A stretch of 64,000 nucleotides of DNA from assembly GCA_030737835.1 (NCBI GenBank), contig CM060847.1, positions 19,299,246-19,363,245 of the forward strand, read 5' to 3'. A program made the translations under genes and the position numbers. The notes under the pieces were generated by a model. The model was given only the letters and a program-made list of their open reading frames with translations. It was not told the origin of the DNA and did no database searches. This stretch comes from Acorus gramineus (Eukaryota; Streptophyta; Magnoliopsida; Acorales; Acoraceae). Every line of letters starts with the position of its first letter. The first letter of the stretch is position 1. Shown piece by piece: positions 10,881-20,428 of the stretch.

Positions 10881-11035
10881 GCCAGTGAGTGAATTCAGGT
10901 TTGTATGTATGTAATTTAAGCTCATAGGTAGTTAAGTTACTTCACAAATAAATGTAACTGGGGAGTTGTATGTAAGTAACTGTCTCTGAAGACACATCCA
11001 GTGAGATTGGTAGCTTTAGCCAGTGAGTGAATTCA
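10860..11035 (+). repeat. 38-bp direct repeat at the GLP1 3' end
   Basis: A 38-bp sequence at 10860-10897, which encodes the altered last residues and stop codon of GLP1, recurs with one mismatch at 10998-11035 in the 3' flank. The spacing and identity suggest that the native C-terminal codons were replaced when flank sequence was duplicated. Confidence 0.85.
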
Positions 11036-11734
11036 AACACATATATATGTAATGTAATCTTACAAGTATGCAATATAACAAAGTTTCCAGCCAACTCTTG
11101 ATAAAATAGTATGTAAGCAGTAGTTAAATCATGGGCCTGGAGAATTTTGAAGACCATCAGATATCAAATATCTTCATGTAACTATGTAGCAGTGGTTTTC
11201 CAGGTAGTTGATCATGTTCAACTTCACTTGGCATTTGTAAGTTGTACAAGTTGTAATGATTAAAGCATAAATTGATGTGTGATGTTTAATTTGTAGTTTT
11301 TTTTTTAATAAGAACAATAATTGAATTAAATATAGTTGATCATGTTCAGTTTCACTAGGCATTTGAACAGATATAATTTGGTGAAACATAAATTGGTCTT
11401 CAATGAAAAACCAAACCATCTAAGATTTAAAGACATAATGATGAGTTGATTCTCCTGATTGGATTTTAATGTGACCCAAACCTGAAAATATGTTAATTAG
11501 TAATTGGAGTATTATCCAATAAGATCTGCATAATTGATTTTTTATATTGGATTTTAATGCAAACTGACTTGTCCAACTGATAATTTGAGAAACTAAACAA
11601 CAACTATTCCAATTGATATAAGCATAACTAAACAACACATTTTTCCATTAAAAAAAAAACAGAGAGACTTCCATTAAAAAAAAGAGTGGTAGAAATATCA
11701 ACTCAAAATGTGACAGAGAGGAGAAACCCAAATA
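11036..11734. other. AT-rich intergenic DNA
   Basis: No coding signal. It holds one short direct repeat: a block of about 33 bp beginning TAGTTGATCATGTTCA near 11204 recurs near 11332 with three differences. Minus-strand open frames here are AT-rich shadows. Confidence 0.5.
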
Positions 11735-11878
11735 GACCTGCGCGATCTCCTTCATCTTAATGAGCACCGTCGACGAGATCTCCTTGGGGGCGAAATGCTT
11801 CTGCTTGTCCTTAAAAGAGATGACGATCATCGGCTTGTCACCGGGGTTGGGGATCACCTTGAAGGGCCAGAACTTCAT
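11735..11878 (-). pseudogene. HSP70 fragment (nucleotide-binding domain)
   Basis: The minus-strand frame from 11878 reads KFWPFKVIPNPGDKPMIV, then a KEISSTVLIKMKEIAQVYLG segment. This matches the cytosolic HSP70 nucleotide-binding domain at roughly residues 105-153. The N-terminal 100 residues, the Gly-rich phosphate loop and everything after YLG are missing. No intron or flanking HSP70 sequence is visible, so it is a captured or retroposed fragment. It is preceded and followed by poly(T/A) runs and purine-rich DNA. Confidence 0.8.
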
Positions 11879-12185
11879 TTTTTTTTTTTTTTGTTCATCT
11901 GGTTTGAGAGAGAAACCTAAAAGAAAAAAAAATGAATGAGGGAGAAAAAGAGAGAGAGTCCACCATTAACAAACCTTCATATTGTTTTTTTTGTTCTTCT
12001 AGTTTGAGAGAGAAGGAATGGGTGGAATGGAGAGGTCACTGGTGTGATAGTAGCCGGTTTCATCTGGTTTCTTTTAAAAAAATAAAAAACAATCTGCACC
12101 TTCTGATTGTAAGTTCAGCGATCGGACGGTACTCACCAATTCCTGCACGATGCACCCAATCCCGTCCTGACCGCACAATATCAAT

Positions 12186-12217
<32 letters not shown>

Positions 12218-12394
12218 GAGTACATATAAAAATATTTTTTTGTATCATCTTTGTCCCAATAAAAAAATGATGATGTGGCATGATGGTCACTATTTATTCA
12301 ATAATTTTTTTAAACAGTTATTAATATGACCTAAGAAAGATGGAAGAAAATTAAGACCCTTTTTTATTAGTAATATAGATAAATACATGGTTGG
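11879..12394. repeat. Low-complexity DNA with a (TA)n microsatellite
   Basis: A run of alternating TA spans 12192-12217. Around it are poly-T tracts and GAGAGAG purine tracts (11938-12015). No gene is supported; the open frames at 11932-12290 are low-complexity. Confidence 0.6.
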
Positions 12395-12713
12395 TGGGAA
12401 CTACATAAACAATTAACCATTACAATAACATATCGGCAAACATTGTCAATTCAATTCAATTCAATTTATTTATTTATTTTTTCAAATGGGTTCTCGTTCC
12501 AGAATGAGGGGAAAGAAAAGTGAGTTGATTAATTCTTCATTAATATAAGATTTGATTGAGAATTTCTTTGACAAAATCACTCTACCATGCCTATATATAC
12601 CCATTGGTAATCCTCAAAGGTACTCACAACCCACCAATCTCCAAATCCTTTATGAGAAACCAATCTTTCGGTAAGTATTATTTGGATTCAATACAATGGC
12701 TTCTGCAATTTTT
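12395..12713 (+). pseudogene. Truncated GLP copy: promoter and first codons only
   Basis: The stretch matches the GLP1 upstream region from the ACCATTACAA block (12412) through the GGGTTCTCGTTCCAGAATG phrase and leader to the ATG at 12696. It then breaks after ATGGCTTCTGCAAT, running into poly-T at 12712. A TATATATA-like box is at about 12590. An internal deletion relative to GLP1 removes part of the promoter. It lies about 5.8 kb downstream of the corresponding GLP1 promoter, so it is a partial tandem duplicate ending at the start codon. Confidence 0.75.
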
Positions 12714-14575
12714 TTCTAACAGGACAGAAAGAGGACTCTACCCGTTTAAATTTGCTTAATTGCCCTTATGTGGGTGCTGCCCGCATATAGCTGCTCTTCG
12801 GCCTACACGGCTCGGTAGGTATACCGAACCGCCTGTGTGGCCTCGTATATGTGGCTACACATACCGCATATGAGAACACTAACCTTCACAATACACTAAA
12901 CACAGTTTTTATTATAACAATGAACAAGGACTTTCCAACTCCCAATACAATGTTTCACCTCTCAATACATTAACGGTATAAATGCCAATTACTTTTCAAG
13001 GTGATATTTGGTTTCTCTACGGACACACTTGATGATCCTTAAGTCTCCAAGACAACGACATTAAAATCTATAAAGTGGTTTAATGTTCCAACAATGCCTC
13101 CCATGAACAAAATTTATTTTTTACACCCAAACTTGTTACATCTCTTTTGAAAACTTGTATGCCTAATGGTTTTGTGAAAATATTAACTTTTTTATTCGGT
13201 TTTTTTTGAAGAATGGTGCTCCCTAGGATTTGATCTATTACCTCTTTCACAGAGTGGGGAGGTGTTTATTAACTTCGCTAAAGTCTTAATCGGTTTTATA
13301 GTACTCCACATGAATATATAATTTATTCTTTTTGAAGCTCTAATATAGAGATCCCACCTCACCTCTCCTATTTGTCCTCGAGATAGAATTTCTCTCGCAG
13401 GCTCTGCATAAAAAGGTAATATTATATTTAATCAAATTGGGTCATTCACCAAATCATCAATAACAAACCATAACTCTTAGGCTCAGGTTATTGTGCCCTC
13501 AAAGGTATACTTATGCAATTCCAAACATTTCTGGATGTAATTGAGGCCACAACGGATGTAACTGAGGCCAAAATGGGATGAACTGAAATTTAGTTTGAGT
13601 TGCAACTCAAATAAGGAAAACAGAGATCTTATCACTAACAAGTGTTCCGAATCCTGCTCTTGTATCAGACTCCAATAATCATACTACATTAGAAGCTGCT
13701 TCTTTTTTTTTTCCTTCTACAAAAGATAAAAAAGAACTGGGTTGTGTTTGTTTCTGTGAAGCCTAAGGATTTAAAACGATTAGGCTAAGGGGGACATAAC
13801 TCACGGGGCTGGAAATTTGATGTCAATTGTAAAGTTCCCAGACAAACACACAAAGATATTGTATGCTTTGACACTTGTTAGACTTGGGACTTTAAAATGT
13901 GTCTTGGTGTGTAAGAGAAGTGCTCATCGGAGCAAATTCATGGTGTGCAGGAATTCACATCACCATCATCCTCACCCCATTCATAGGTCTCCAAGGACTC
14001 TTGGTTATTCCAGCCCAACATGCCCATAGCGCACAAATCGTTAATTTTTCTTTATTGCAATATGAATACATGTGGTAGGTGTGTAACACAGTAGAAGAAC
14101 GATATAAAAACTGATCTATGTTAATGTCTTAGGCAGCCTCTCTCAAAGATAAGGAAAACTAAAATAACTCAATATTATTTATAGATAAAAGTAGAATATG
14201 CTATTTGGCTACAACTCTTTATTATATGGACTCAATAAGAACCAATAAGGAACCTTATTAAACCTAATTGCAAACTTATTGAAAATAGAAAATATTAAAC
14301 AAATATAATAGCCATTTATTCTAAGATCTCACAGATAAATCAGAATCGATGGCAAACAATTCTGATATTTGTAGAAAGAAAAACAAGCATGCAAATTATT
14401 ATCATAAATGACAAATTTACTTATTTAATGGTTTTAGTGATGAATTCTAGCAAAAATAAATATCTCCATGGAATAATTCAGCATATCGAATTTCGTGGGA
14501 TTCTGAGATGGTCTTAATTATTCTTGTTCTCTGCTATTCTCACAGTTTTCTTCCTGTATCTCTTTTATGGTTTGA
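12714..14575 (-). mobile_element. Composite retroelement repeat, copy 2
   Basis: From about 12886 it parallels copy 1 (4059-5795) nearly throughout: LTR-like end ...AATGTTCCAACA at 13093, purine tract, copia RNase H tail (minus), then the second LTR-like stretch and the start of the gypsy linker near 14520-14575. Shared landmarks include TGTTCCGAATCCTGCTCTTG (about 4838 and 13640) and ATGGTGTGCAGGAAT. The first 170 bases (12714-12885) are unique and GC-richer, with a small CGGTA...TACCG inverted motif. No intact coding sequence. Confidence 0.6.
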
Positions 14576-14621
14576 TCGCTCCAATAACATATCAATCGAA
14601 CCGCCCTTGTAGTCGCATATC

Positions 14622-14905
14622 ACAATACACTAAACATAGCTTATTTTATAAAATTGGACAAGGACTTTCCAACTCCCAATATAAAGTTTCACCTCTCAAT
14701 AAATATATTAAATGCTATAAATGCAAATTACTTTTCAAGATGATGTTTGGTTTCTTTATTCTCCAAAAAGACGACATTAAATCTATAAATTGGTTTAATG
14801 TTCCAACAATGCCCCCCATAAACCAATTTTTTTTTTCACACCCAAACTTGCCACATCTCTTTTGAAGACTTATTTGCCTAATGGTTTTGTGAAAATAGCC
14901 AGTTC
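14622..14905 (-). mobile_element. Composite retroelement repeat, partial copy 3
   Basis: It matches only the LTR plus RNase H-tail end of copies 1 and 2: LTR terminus at 14808, purine tract, then the copia tail to about 14900. It follows copy 2 directly, giving a tandem arrangement of one long and one short copy. Confidence 0.6.
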
Positions 14906-14929
14906 TGGATGGACAATAATAACTAGTGC

Positions 14930-15129
14930 TTTATTATATATGTTTCAATAAGCGGAGCATGCGCACACTTGTTTTTCAGTTATTCAAATAATAAACGATG
15001 TATTTGTTTTGAAAGAGATTGAGGATTTGAACCTGCCACAAATATTTCACATGTGTGACCATCATTTTAAGGATTCATTCTTTTCATAAATTATGGTTAC
15101 AACTCTTATATTATCTACATCAAAATCTT
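14930..15129 (+). other. Second piece of the Ulp1-like transposon, then unassigned DNA
   Basis: About 75 bases (14935-15010, around AATAAGCGGAGCATGCGCAC) match 3815-3890, the last intron and following exon of the Ulp1-like remnant. The order of neighbouring blocks at 3.8-4.3 kb (Ulp1 piece, then LTR) is reversed here (LTR, then Ulp1 piece). The remainder to 15129 shows nothing recognisable. Confidence 0.45.
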
Positions 15130-15554
15130 ATAAGGAGGGTTGGCCATAGAACACTCGACTACTGCATTTACTCTTCCAAGGAAAGCCCATAAGACAGTGG
15201 AGCAACTCTTCCGAAACTTTATGTGGTCAAAAATGGATGGGAACCAACATTGCCACACAATGAAGTGGGATCAAGTATGCTTACCTCTTGAAGAAGGTGG
15301 TCTAGGGATCAAAAGGTTCTTGGATTGGAACAAGGCTGCAACGGGAACAAGATTCTAGGAAATTGCAACTAGACATGACTCTTTATGGGCTACATGGACG
15401 GTGAAAAAATACCTCTCTAAACACTCTATTTGGGAGGTTCCCTCTTCTTCTAGCTCTTCAGCCTGGAGGAAAATTATTCAGTCCCGTTCCTTGATTCACG
15501 AAAAGGTTAATTATCTAATCTTTAGTGGGCAAGACATCAACCTATGGACAGACC
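15130..15554 (+). mobile_element. LINE-1 copy, left part (ORF2 C-terminal half)
   Basis: The frame 15140-15358 reads TAFTLPRKAHKTVEQLFRNF and a CLPLEEGGLGIKRFLDWNKA segment, typical of the region after the reverse transcriptase in plant L1-type LINE ORF2. After a stop the frame continues to INLWTD at the insertion point. The gypsy element 15555-25162 interrupts it; sequence resumes at 25163 with PWLHGKGL, completing the INLWTDPW-type motif. Target duplication AGACC at 15550-15554. Confidence 0.85.
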
Positions 15555-15816
15555 TGTTATATATGTGTCACTTTTAACCTGTTGGTAACCGTTAGAGCGT
15601 CCTGGCAGTTTTAAAAATTTTTAGGGTTTTTGGTCGGAACCGCATAATTTCAGACTGTTAGCTATCGTCTGAGCTAGAGGACTCCGATTGGAAATCTGAC
15701 TGCATATTTGGTGTCCTGGTGCCATTTTAGACCTCTCACGAAAATTTCATCGAATTCTGGCATCGTTTGCAAAAATTTCGCAGTTCCGGGGCGTATCCGG
15801 GTTTTAAGTGACTTGT

Positions 15817-15824
15817 TATAAAAG
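15817..15824 (+). promoter_or_regulatory. TATA box of the LTR
   Basis: TATAAAAG, 262 bases into the LTR. A TATAAAAG also sits at the equivalent place in the 3' LTR (about 22194). If used, transcription would start near 15850, making the transcribed R-U5 leader about 2.9 kb, extremely long. Confidence 0.6.
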
Positions 15825-17037
15825 GAAATCAAATAAAACAAAAATCACTATTCATCGTCTCTCCCGACGTGATCTCTCTCTCCTCTCCTCCGTTTTTCTT
15901 CCGTTTGAGCCCCCTCCACCCCTCGAAATCGAAAACCCAAAGCACGGGAAGTGTAGATCGGGTCCCGATCTACGCTCCGGTGTCTTCAAATCCGAATTCC
16001 GACGACTCTAGCCACTCCGTCCCCCTCTCTTTGTCCTCTGATTCGGGCCATTTCGAGGGCCGTGGTAGATCGGGGTGAAAGAGAGCCTTTGGGAAAGGTT
16101 TCGGCGCGCGGAGAGCGTCCGGACTTCGCTTCCTCCCCTCGGTAAGGTCCTTTCCTTCACTTTTCTTGCATAGATGTATGCTAGGAGTGTGGATTTGTGT
16201 ATGAGGGGTGGTCGGCGGCTGTGGGAGGCTGTCGGGGGTGGTTGGAGGTGGTCGGAAGTGGTCGGCGGCCGTGGGAGGGGCGGTTGGAGGTGCTCGGGCT
16301 GCAGGGGGTGTTCTCGGGCAGCAGGCAGAGCAGCAGCAGCGCCAGGTCGGGTGCGCGCGGGCAGGCGCGCGTGCGTGCGCGGGCGCGCGTACGCGCGGCG
16401 TGCGCGCGAGGGCGCGCGGGCCTGGTGCAGGGTGCTGGTCGTGCTGGGCGAGCAGAAGCTGGTGCTGGGCGAGCAGAGGCTGCTGCGCGAGGTGGCGCGC
16501 GTGGAGCAGGTCGCGCGGGTGGTGCTGCGCGAGGTGGCGCGCGTGGAGCAGGTGCGCGCGGAGGTGCTGGCCGAGGTGCTGGACGCGCGAGGTGCTGGCG
16601 AGGGGCTGGCCGAGGTGCTGGCCGGGTGCTGGGGCGCGCGCGGAGGAGGCGCGGGGCAAGGAGCCGTGCGCGAGGCGTGCGCGAGGTGCGGCGAGGTGCG
16701 TGCGAGGTGCGCGCGAGGTGCGGCGAGGTGCGTGCGAGGTGCGCGCGAGGTGCGGCGAGGTGGCGGAGGTGCGCGCGGGGTGCGCGCGAGGCGGGGCACT
16801 GCGTGCGGGGGCGCGCGGGGTGCTCGCGGACCGGCGCGAGGCGTGCGGGGCCCGCGGTGGCGCGTCCGGGCGGTGGCCGACCGTGCGGGTGGTTGCCGGG
16901 GGCCGTGCGGGTGGTTGCCGAGGCCGCGGGTAGTTGTTGGGGAAGTGTTGGATGCTTGTTGTGGGTTTAGGGGTGTTTATTTATGTATTTAATGATAATT
17001 GTGGATTAATACTTACCAAATAATACCTGTCTTGCAG

Positions 17038-17073
17038 ATCTCGACAGACGGTCGCGCGTCGACCCAGATACTG
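17038..17073 (+). other. Conserved 36-nt exon-like block in the LTR
   Basis: Preceded by CCTGTCTTGCAG (acceptor-like) and followed by GTGAGTGG (donor-like). Exactly 36 nt long here and in every other LTR copy: 8491-8526 (minus), 46304-46339, 49572-49607, and in the 3' LTR at about 23425. An upstream donor-like GGTAAG lies at 16141-16146. A downstream acceptor-like CCCCAG ends at 18366, with a frame that stops at 18429-18431. Splicing is inferred, not shown. Confidence 0.5.
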
Positions 17074-18146
17074 GTGAGTGGGACAATCCAACCCAGTCGA
17101 GAGGTGTTATACGCACTTGGGCGTATACCGACCTCTCCTGGGGCGTCTTGGATGAATATTAACCTGCAATAATATGTATCCATGATTGTATAATTTATGT
17201 GTAGAATGCATGCTTCCCTAGTCTTTGCATGTTAGGGACTTGCCCCTTAGGATATGCATATGAGCCTTGCAGCATGTCCCCTGTTTACATGCTAGGAAAC
17301 CCGGCCTATGCATGTGTCCTACTAGTTTTATTTATTAAATTAAATACTAGTATCTGTTGAATTGCATGTTATAGTGATTATTTTAGGGGAGGGGCCTTGC
17401 GAGGACAGCGGTGAGACCCGGGTTAGGGTACACCGTGTTCCTTGTTTGGTTGTCGGAGCGTCCTATAACGGGAACTCACGCTGCCCTCCCGAGTTGCTTT
17501 CCCCCAAGAATATTTCACCATGTTATAACCTTATGCATGTTCCCCGCATCGTAGTTATGCGCCCTGGTGGGTTCTGAGGAATTCAGAACGTTAGAGTTGT
17601 ATGTTTGGTATGATTATTAGCATGAGTAGTGAATATTATAGGGGAGGGACCTTGCGAGGACAGCGGTGAGACCCGTGTTAGGGTACTCCGTGTTCCATGT
17701 TTGGTTGTCGGGGTACCCTGTATCGGGACCTCATGCCGCCCTCCCGAGTTTCTTTCCCCCAGTGGTATTCCAACACTGCTTTTGATTGTACTGTTTCCCC
17801 GCATCTTGGTTATGCGCGCTGGAGGAACTCTGAAGAGTTCATGACATTTGAGTTGGAGAGATGCGTTGTCGGCGGATCCGAGTGGATCATATGCGTATGG
17901 ATTAGGCTGTTCTGTTCCCTGCGTTGGATCCGGTAGAGACTACCCCCAACGTTAGACAGGGCCTTCCTGACAGAGGGCTCCCATCAGTAGGCACCTCCTG
18001 ATTTGGTGACGGACTGTGCTGAATGTGGGAGTAGACCAGGCGGCCTACGGAGTGGAGGGAGAGACTATCGGTGGACCAAGGGTGACCAACAGCCTAGTCA
18101 GTCCCAAAATCCTATGTCACCCGTGGTAGGGTGAGGGTGAGGGTGT

Positions 18147-18172
18147 AGTGGGTTGGCGATGAGCGACCTGCT
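18147..18172 (+). other. RNA hairpin after a GGGTGA repeat
   Basis: Nine paired positions (18147-18155 with 18164-18172, three of them G-U) close an 8-nt loop GCGATGAG, directly after a GAGGGTGAGGGTGAGGG-type tract. Equivalent hairpins occur in the other LTR copies, with paired base changes. Confidence 0.5.
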
Positions 18173-18775
18173 AGTTTTGTTTATGGATGATTGTTAGTCC
18201 CAACATCCTGAGTCCCCTGTTGAGGGGTAAAGGTGAGGGTATGATCTGGGTTATGGAAATTGTGGATTAGAATGGATTAATATGTTGTGGTCAATATTGT
18301 CTGTGATGCATGGGTTGTGCCGTTCACTGAGCGTGTGGCTCACCCCTCGCATATGTTTTTCCCCAGTTGCCACTGAGCCTGAGCTGGAGCCGGAGCAGCA
18401 GTTGGAGCTTTCCGAGGGATTTCTTCAGTAGCGGAGCAGCGTTACGTCCGCGAGTACCAGAGGCTATCAGCATCCCTTTCCTTGGCTGTATGTATTGTAT
18501 TTCCGTGCTGAGCACGTGTTGTATATATTCAGTTGTATTTGTGTATATTGGCTCTCACAGGACAGATGATTGAGTATCGAGTCTGTAGAATGTTTATTCA
18601 CAGATTCAGTCTTTTGCTTCCGCTATATTGTATATATTATGTCAGCCCTATTTGATATGTGTTGTCATTTTATTTGTGTTTAGAGTATACATTTGACCTC
18701 CTGTGTAGGTTTCTGATATGATATATATACATTTGCCGCGTCCGGGGGTTGGCCGCCCTGGGGCGTGACAAAAGT

Positions 18776-18787
18776 TGGTATCAGAGC
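18776..18787 (+). other. Primer binding site, initiator tRNA-Met
   Basis: TGGTATCAGAGC, the standard plant initiator-tRNA-Met primer site, begins 5 bases after the 5' LTR. It fixes the plus orientation of the element. Confidence 0.95.
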
Positions 18788-18889
18788 CTGGTCCTGTCAG
18801 AGCCAATAGTCTTCCTTTCGTAGAGATGAGTCCTAGGATTTCGAGATGAGTATTCTGATCCTAGTGTCTGGTTTTCTTAGGGTGCTGAT

Positions 18890-20428
18890 ATGCCTCCTCG
18901 CAGAGGACGGCGCGGACGAGGTCCCTCTCGGTCTTTGGAGGTTTCCGGACCTACCAGAGACGAGGATGCTACCGGAGAGCCCTTGACGCAGGAGCCTCCT
19001 GCTTGGGAGCGTGCTTTCGCTCGGTTGGCTGATTTGGTGGAGACACAGACGCGGATGATGGCAGAGCAGGCTAGAGAGATTCAGGAGCTGAGGGCGACCC
19101 GCGAGGCAGTTCCGCAGGTCCCCTTGGTGGCAGATCCGCCTGCGGTACCTGATGTACCCCCAGTTCCTGTGGCAGTTCCGGCAGTAGGAGTTGAGGATCC
19201 CCTGGCGAGGGAGGAGGAGCTAGAGGCGGCAGCGCGGGTGCAGCAGAGCGGCCTCAACGCCTTTCTGAAGCTCCATCCTCCCGAGTTTCATGGGCAGTCG
19301 GCAGATCCCCTTGCGCCAGAGCGTTGGTTGAGGGAGGTGGATGTGATCTTCGCGGCCATGCTTTGCACCGATCGCCAGCGAGCCGCCCTGGCCACTTTCA
19401 TGCTGAAGGGTGATGCCGCCGACTGGTGGGCTACCCGAGTGGTGGACATCCCAGAGGGAGTGGAGCAGCTTTCTTGGGCGGGATTCCGGAGGCATTTTCT
19501 GGATGAGTATTTTCCGTTCTCGACGCGACAGCTAGTGGAGCGGGAGTTCGAGCAGCTGACTCAGGGCACCATGTCCGTCGCTGACTACTCTGCGCGCTTC
19601 ACGAGTCTGTCCAGATTTGCTCCAGCCTTGGTGATGGACGAGGTCACGAGGTGCCGGCGATTTGAGCTGGGTCTCAGCAGCGCTATCCGGGTGCATGTCA
19701 TTGCCCACGCTTTCACGAGGTACTCCGACGTAGTGTCTCGGGCGAAGACCGTCGAGAGAGACCTCGGGATTCAAGTGCGGGCTCCGACCCCTTCTTCAGA
19801 TCAGGGTCCTTCCGGGAGTCGGGACCAGGGGCAGCGCAAGAGGAAGAGGCCCCGCTTCGAGCAGTCAGCGGCTGCCTCTCCTCCAGCAGATGCGGTGCCA
19901 GTATGGGATCCGGCGCCCATTGCAGCAGTGCCCATCCAGTCCTGGCAGCCGGAGAGGCGGCGCTGTTTTCATTGTCAGCGCATCGGGCATATCAGATACA
20001 ATTGCCCAGATGCTGACCGACCCCGAGTGCCACCTCAGCAGCCGCCGTTCTTGCAGCAGCAGCTTCCGCGCCAGCAGCAGCAGCAGCAGCCTCAGCGCCA
20101 GCAGCAGCCAGTGCAGCCGGCGAGGCGTGCTCCTGTTCCTCAGCCGCGGTTGGTGCAGGGCAGAGTTGCAGCGCTTACGGCCGAGGAGGCGCAGCCTTCG
20201 GGTGTCATGGTTCGAGGTATCATCTTGTGTTCCCAGCTTTCTAGTATAAGGATAGTTGTGTGTGTAATTGGTGGTTATTATGCAAGTGTGTGGGGTATCT
20301 GGATGAGTGAGTGTCAAGAGCGGTTGGTTGGGTTAAGGAAGCCGGGTTTTAGCTGTCCTGGCAGTGAGTTCCCATCAGTAGGTACCGCCGATGCAATCGG
20401 AGGAGTACTGAATTTGGGAGTATGCTAG
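18890..20428 (+). CDS. Retrotransposon Gag protein with zinc knuckle
   Basis: 512 codons starting 103 bases after the primer site. Residues 1-20 are Arg/Gly-rich. About 120-285 is the retrotransposon Gag domain (FMLKGDAADWW, then a W..F...FLDEYFP segment, EFEQLTQGTMSVADYSARF and LSRFAPALV). A zinc knuckle CFHCQRIGHIRYNC (C-x2-C-x4-H-x4-C) is at 359-372, followed by a Gln-rich stretch of 40 residues. Gag forms the particle that packages element RNA. From about residue 443 the sequence no longer resembles Gag-Pol: where the protease should begin, the frame runs into LTR-like sequence and ends 70 residues later. The frame is intact, so particle formation may still be possible; packaging of a co-resident element is inference. 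Confidence 0.93.
   Translation: MPPRRGRRGRGPSRSLEVSGPTRDEDATGEPLTQEPPAWERAFARLADLVETQTRMMAEQAREIQELRATREAVPQVPLVADPPAVPDVPPVPVAVPAVGVEDPLAREEELEAAARVQQSGLNAFLKLHPPEFHGQSADPLAPERWLREVDVIFAAMLCTDRQRAALATFMLKGDAADWWATRVVDIPEGVEQLSWAGFRRHFLDEYFPFSTRQLVEREFEQLTQGTMSVADYSARFTSLSRFAPALVMDEVTRCRRFELGLSSAIRVHVIAHAFTRYSDVVSRAKTVERDLGIQVRAPTPSSDQGPSGSRDQGQRKRKRPRFEQSAAASPPADAVPVWDPAPIAAVPIQSWQPERRRCFHCQRIGHIRYNCPDADRPRVPPQQPPFLQQQLPRQQQQQQPQRQQQPVQPARRAPVPQPRLVQGRVAALTAEEAQPSGVMVRGIILCSQLSSIRIVVCVIGGYYASVWGIWMSECQERLVGLRKPGFSCPGSEFPSVGTADAIGGVLNLGVC

Larger units (their letters stand above)
15555..18770 (+). repeat. 5' LTR of the Gag-only element
   Basis: It contains a TATAAAAG box (15817-15824), a GC-rich segment built of GCGCGAGGTGCGG-type short repeats (about 16320-16930), two ~230-bp internal copies of a block beginning CCTTGCGAGGACAGCGGTGA (about 17395 and 17650), a GAGGGTGAGGGTGAGGG tract (about 18128-18145), and a hairpin at 18147-18172. 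The long overlapping Arg/Ala/Gly-rich frames inside (16174-16992 and others) are composition artefacts. Splice-like signals are described separately. Confidence 0.95.

Noticed and set aside
16174-16992. Long overlapping open frames on both strands (also 22541-23379, 8415-9387, 48577-49625), Arg/Ala/Gly- or Pro/Arg-rich.
   Set aside because: They sit in the GC-rich core of LTR copies, are open in several frames on both strands at once, and reflect stop-poor composition rather than coding.
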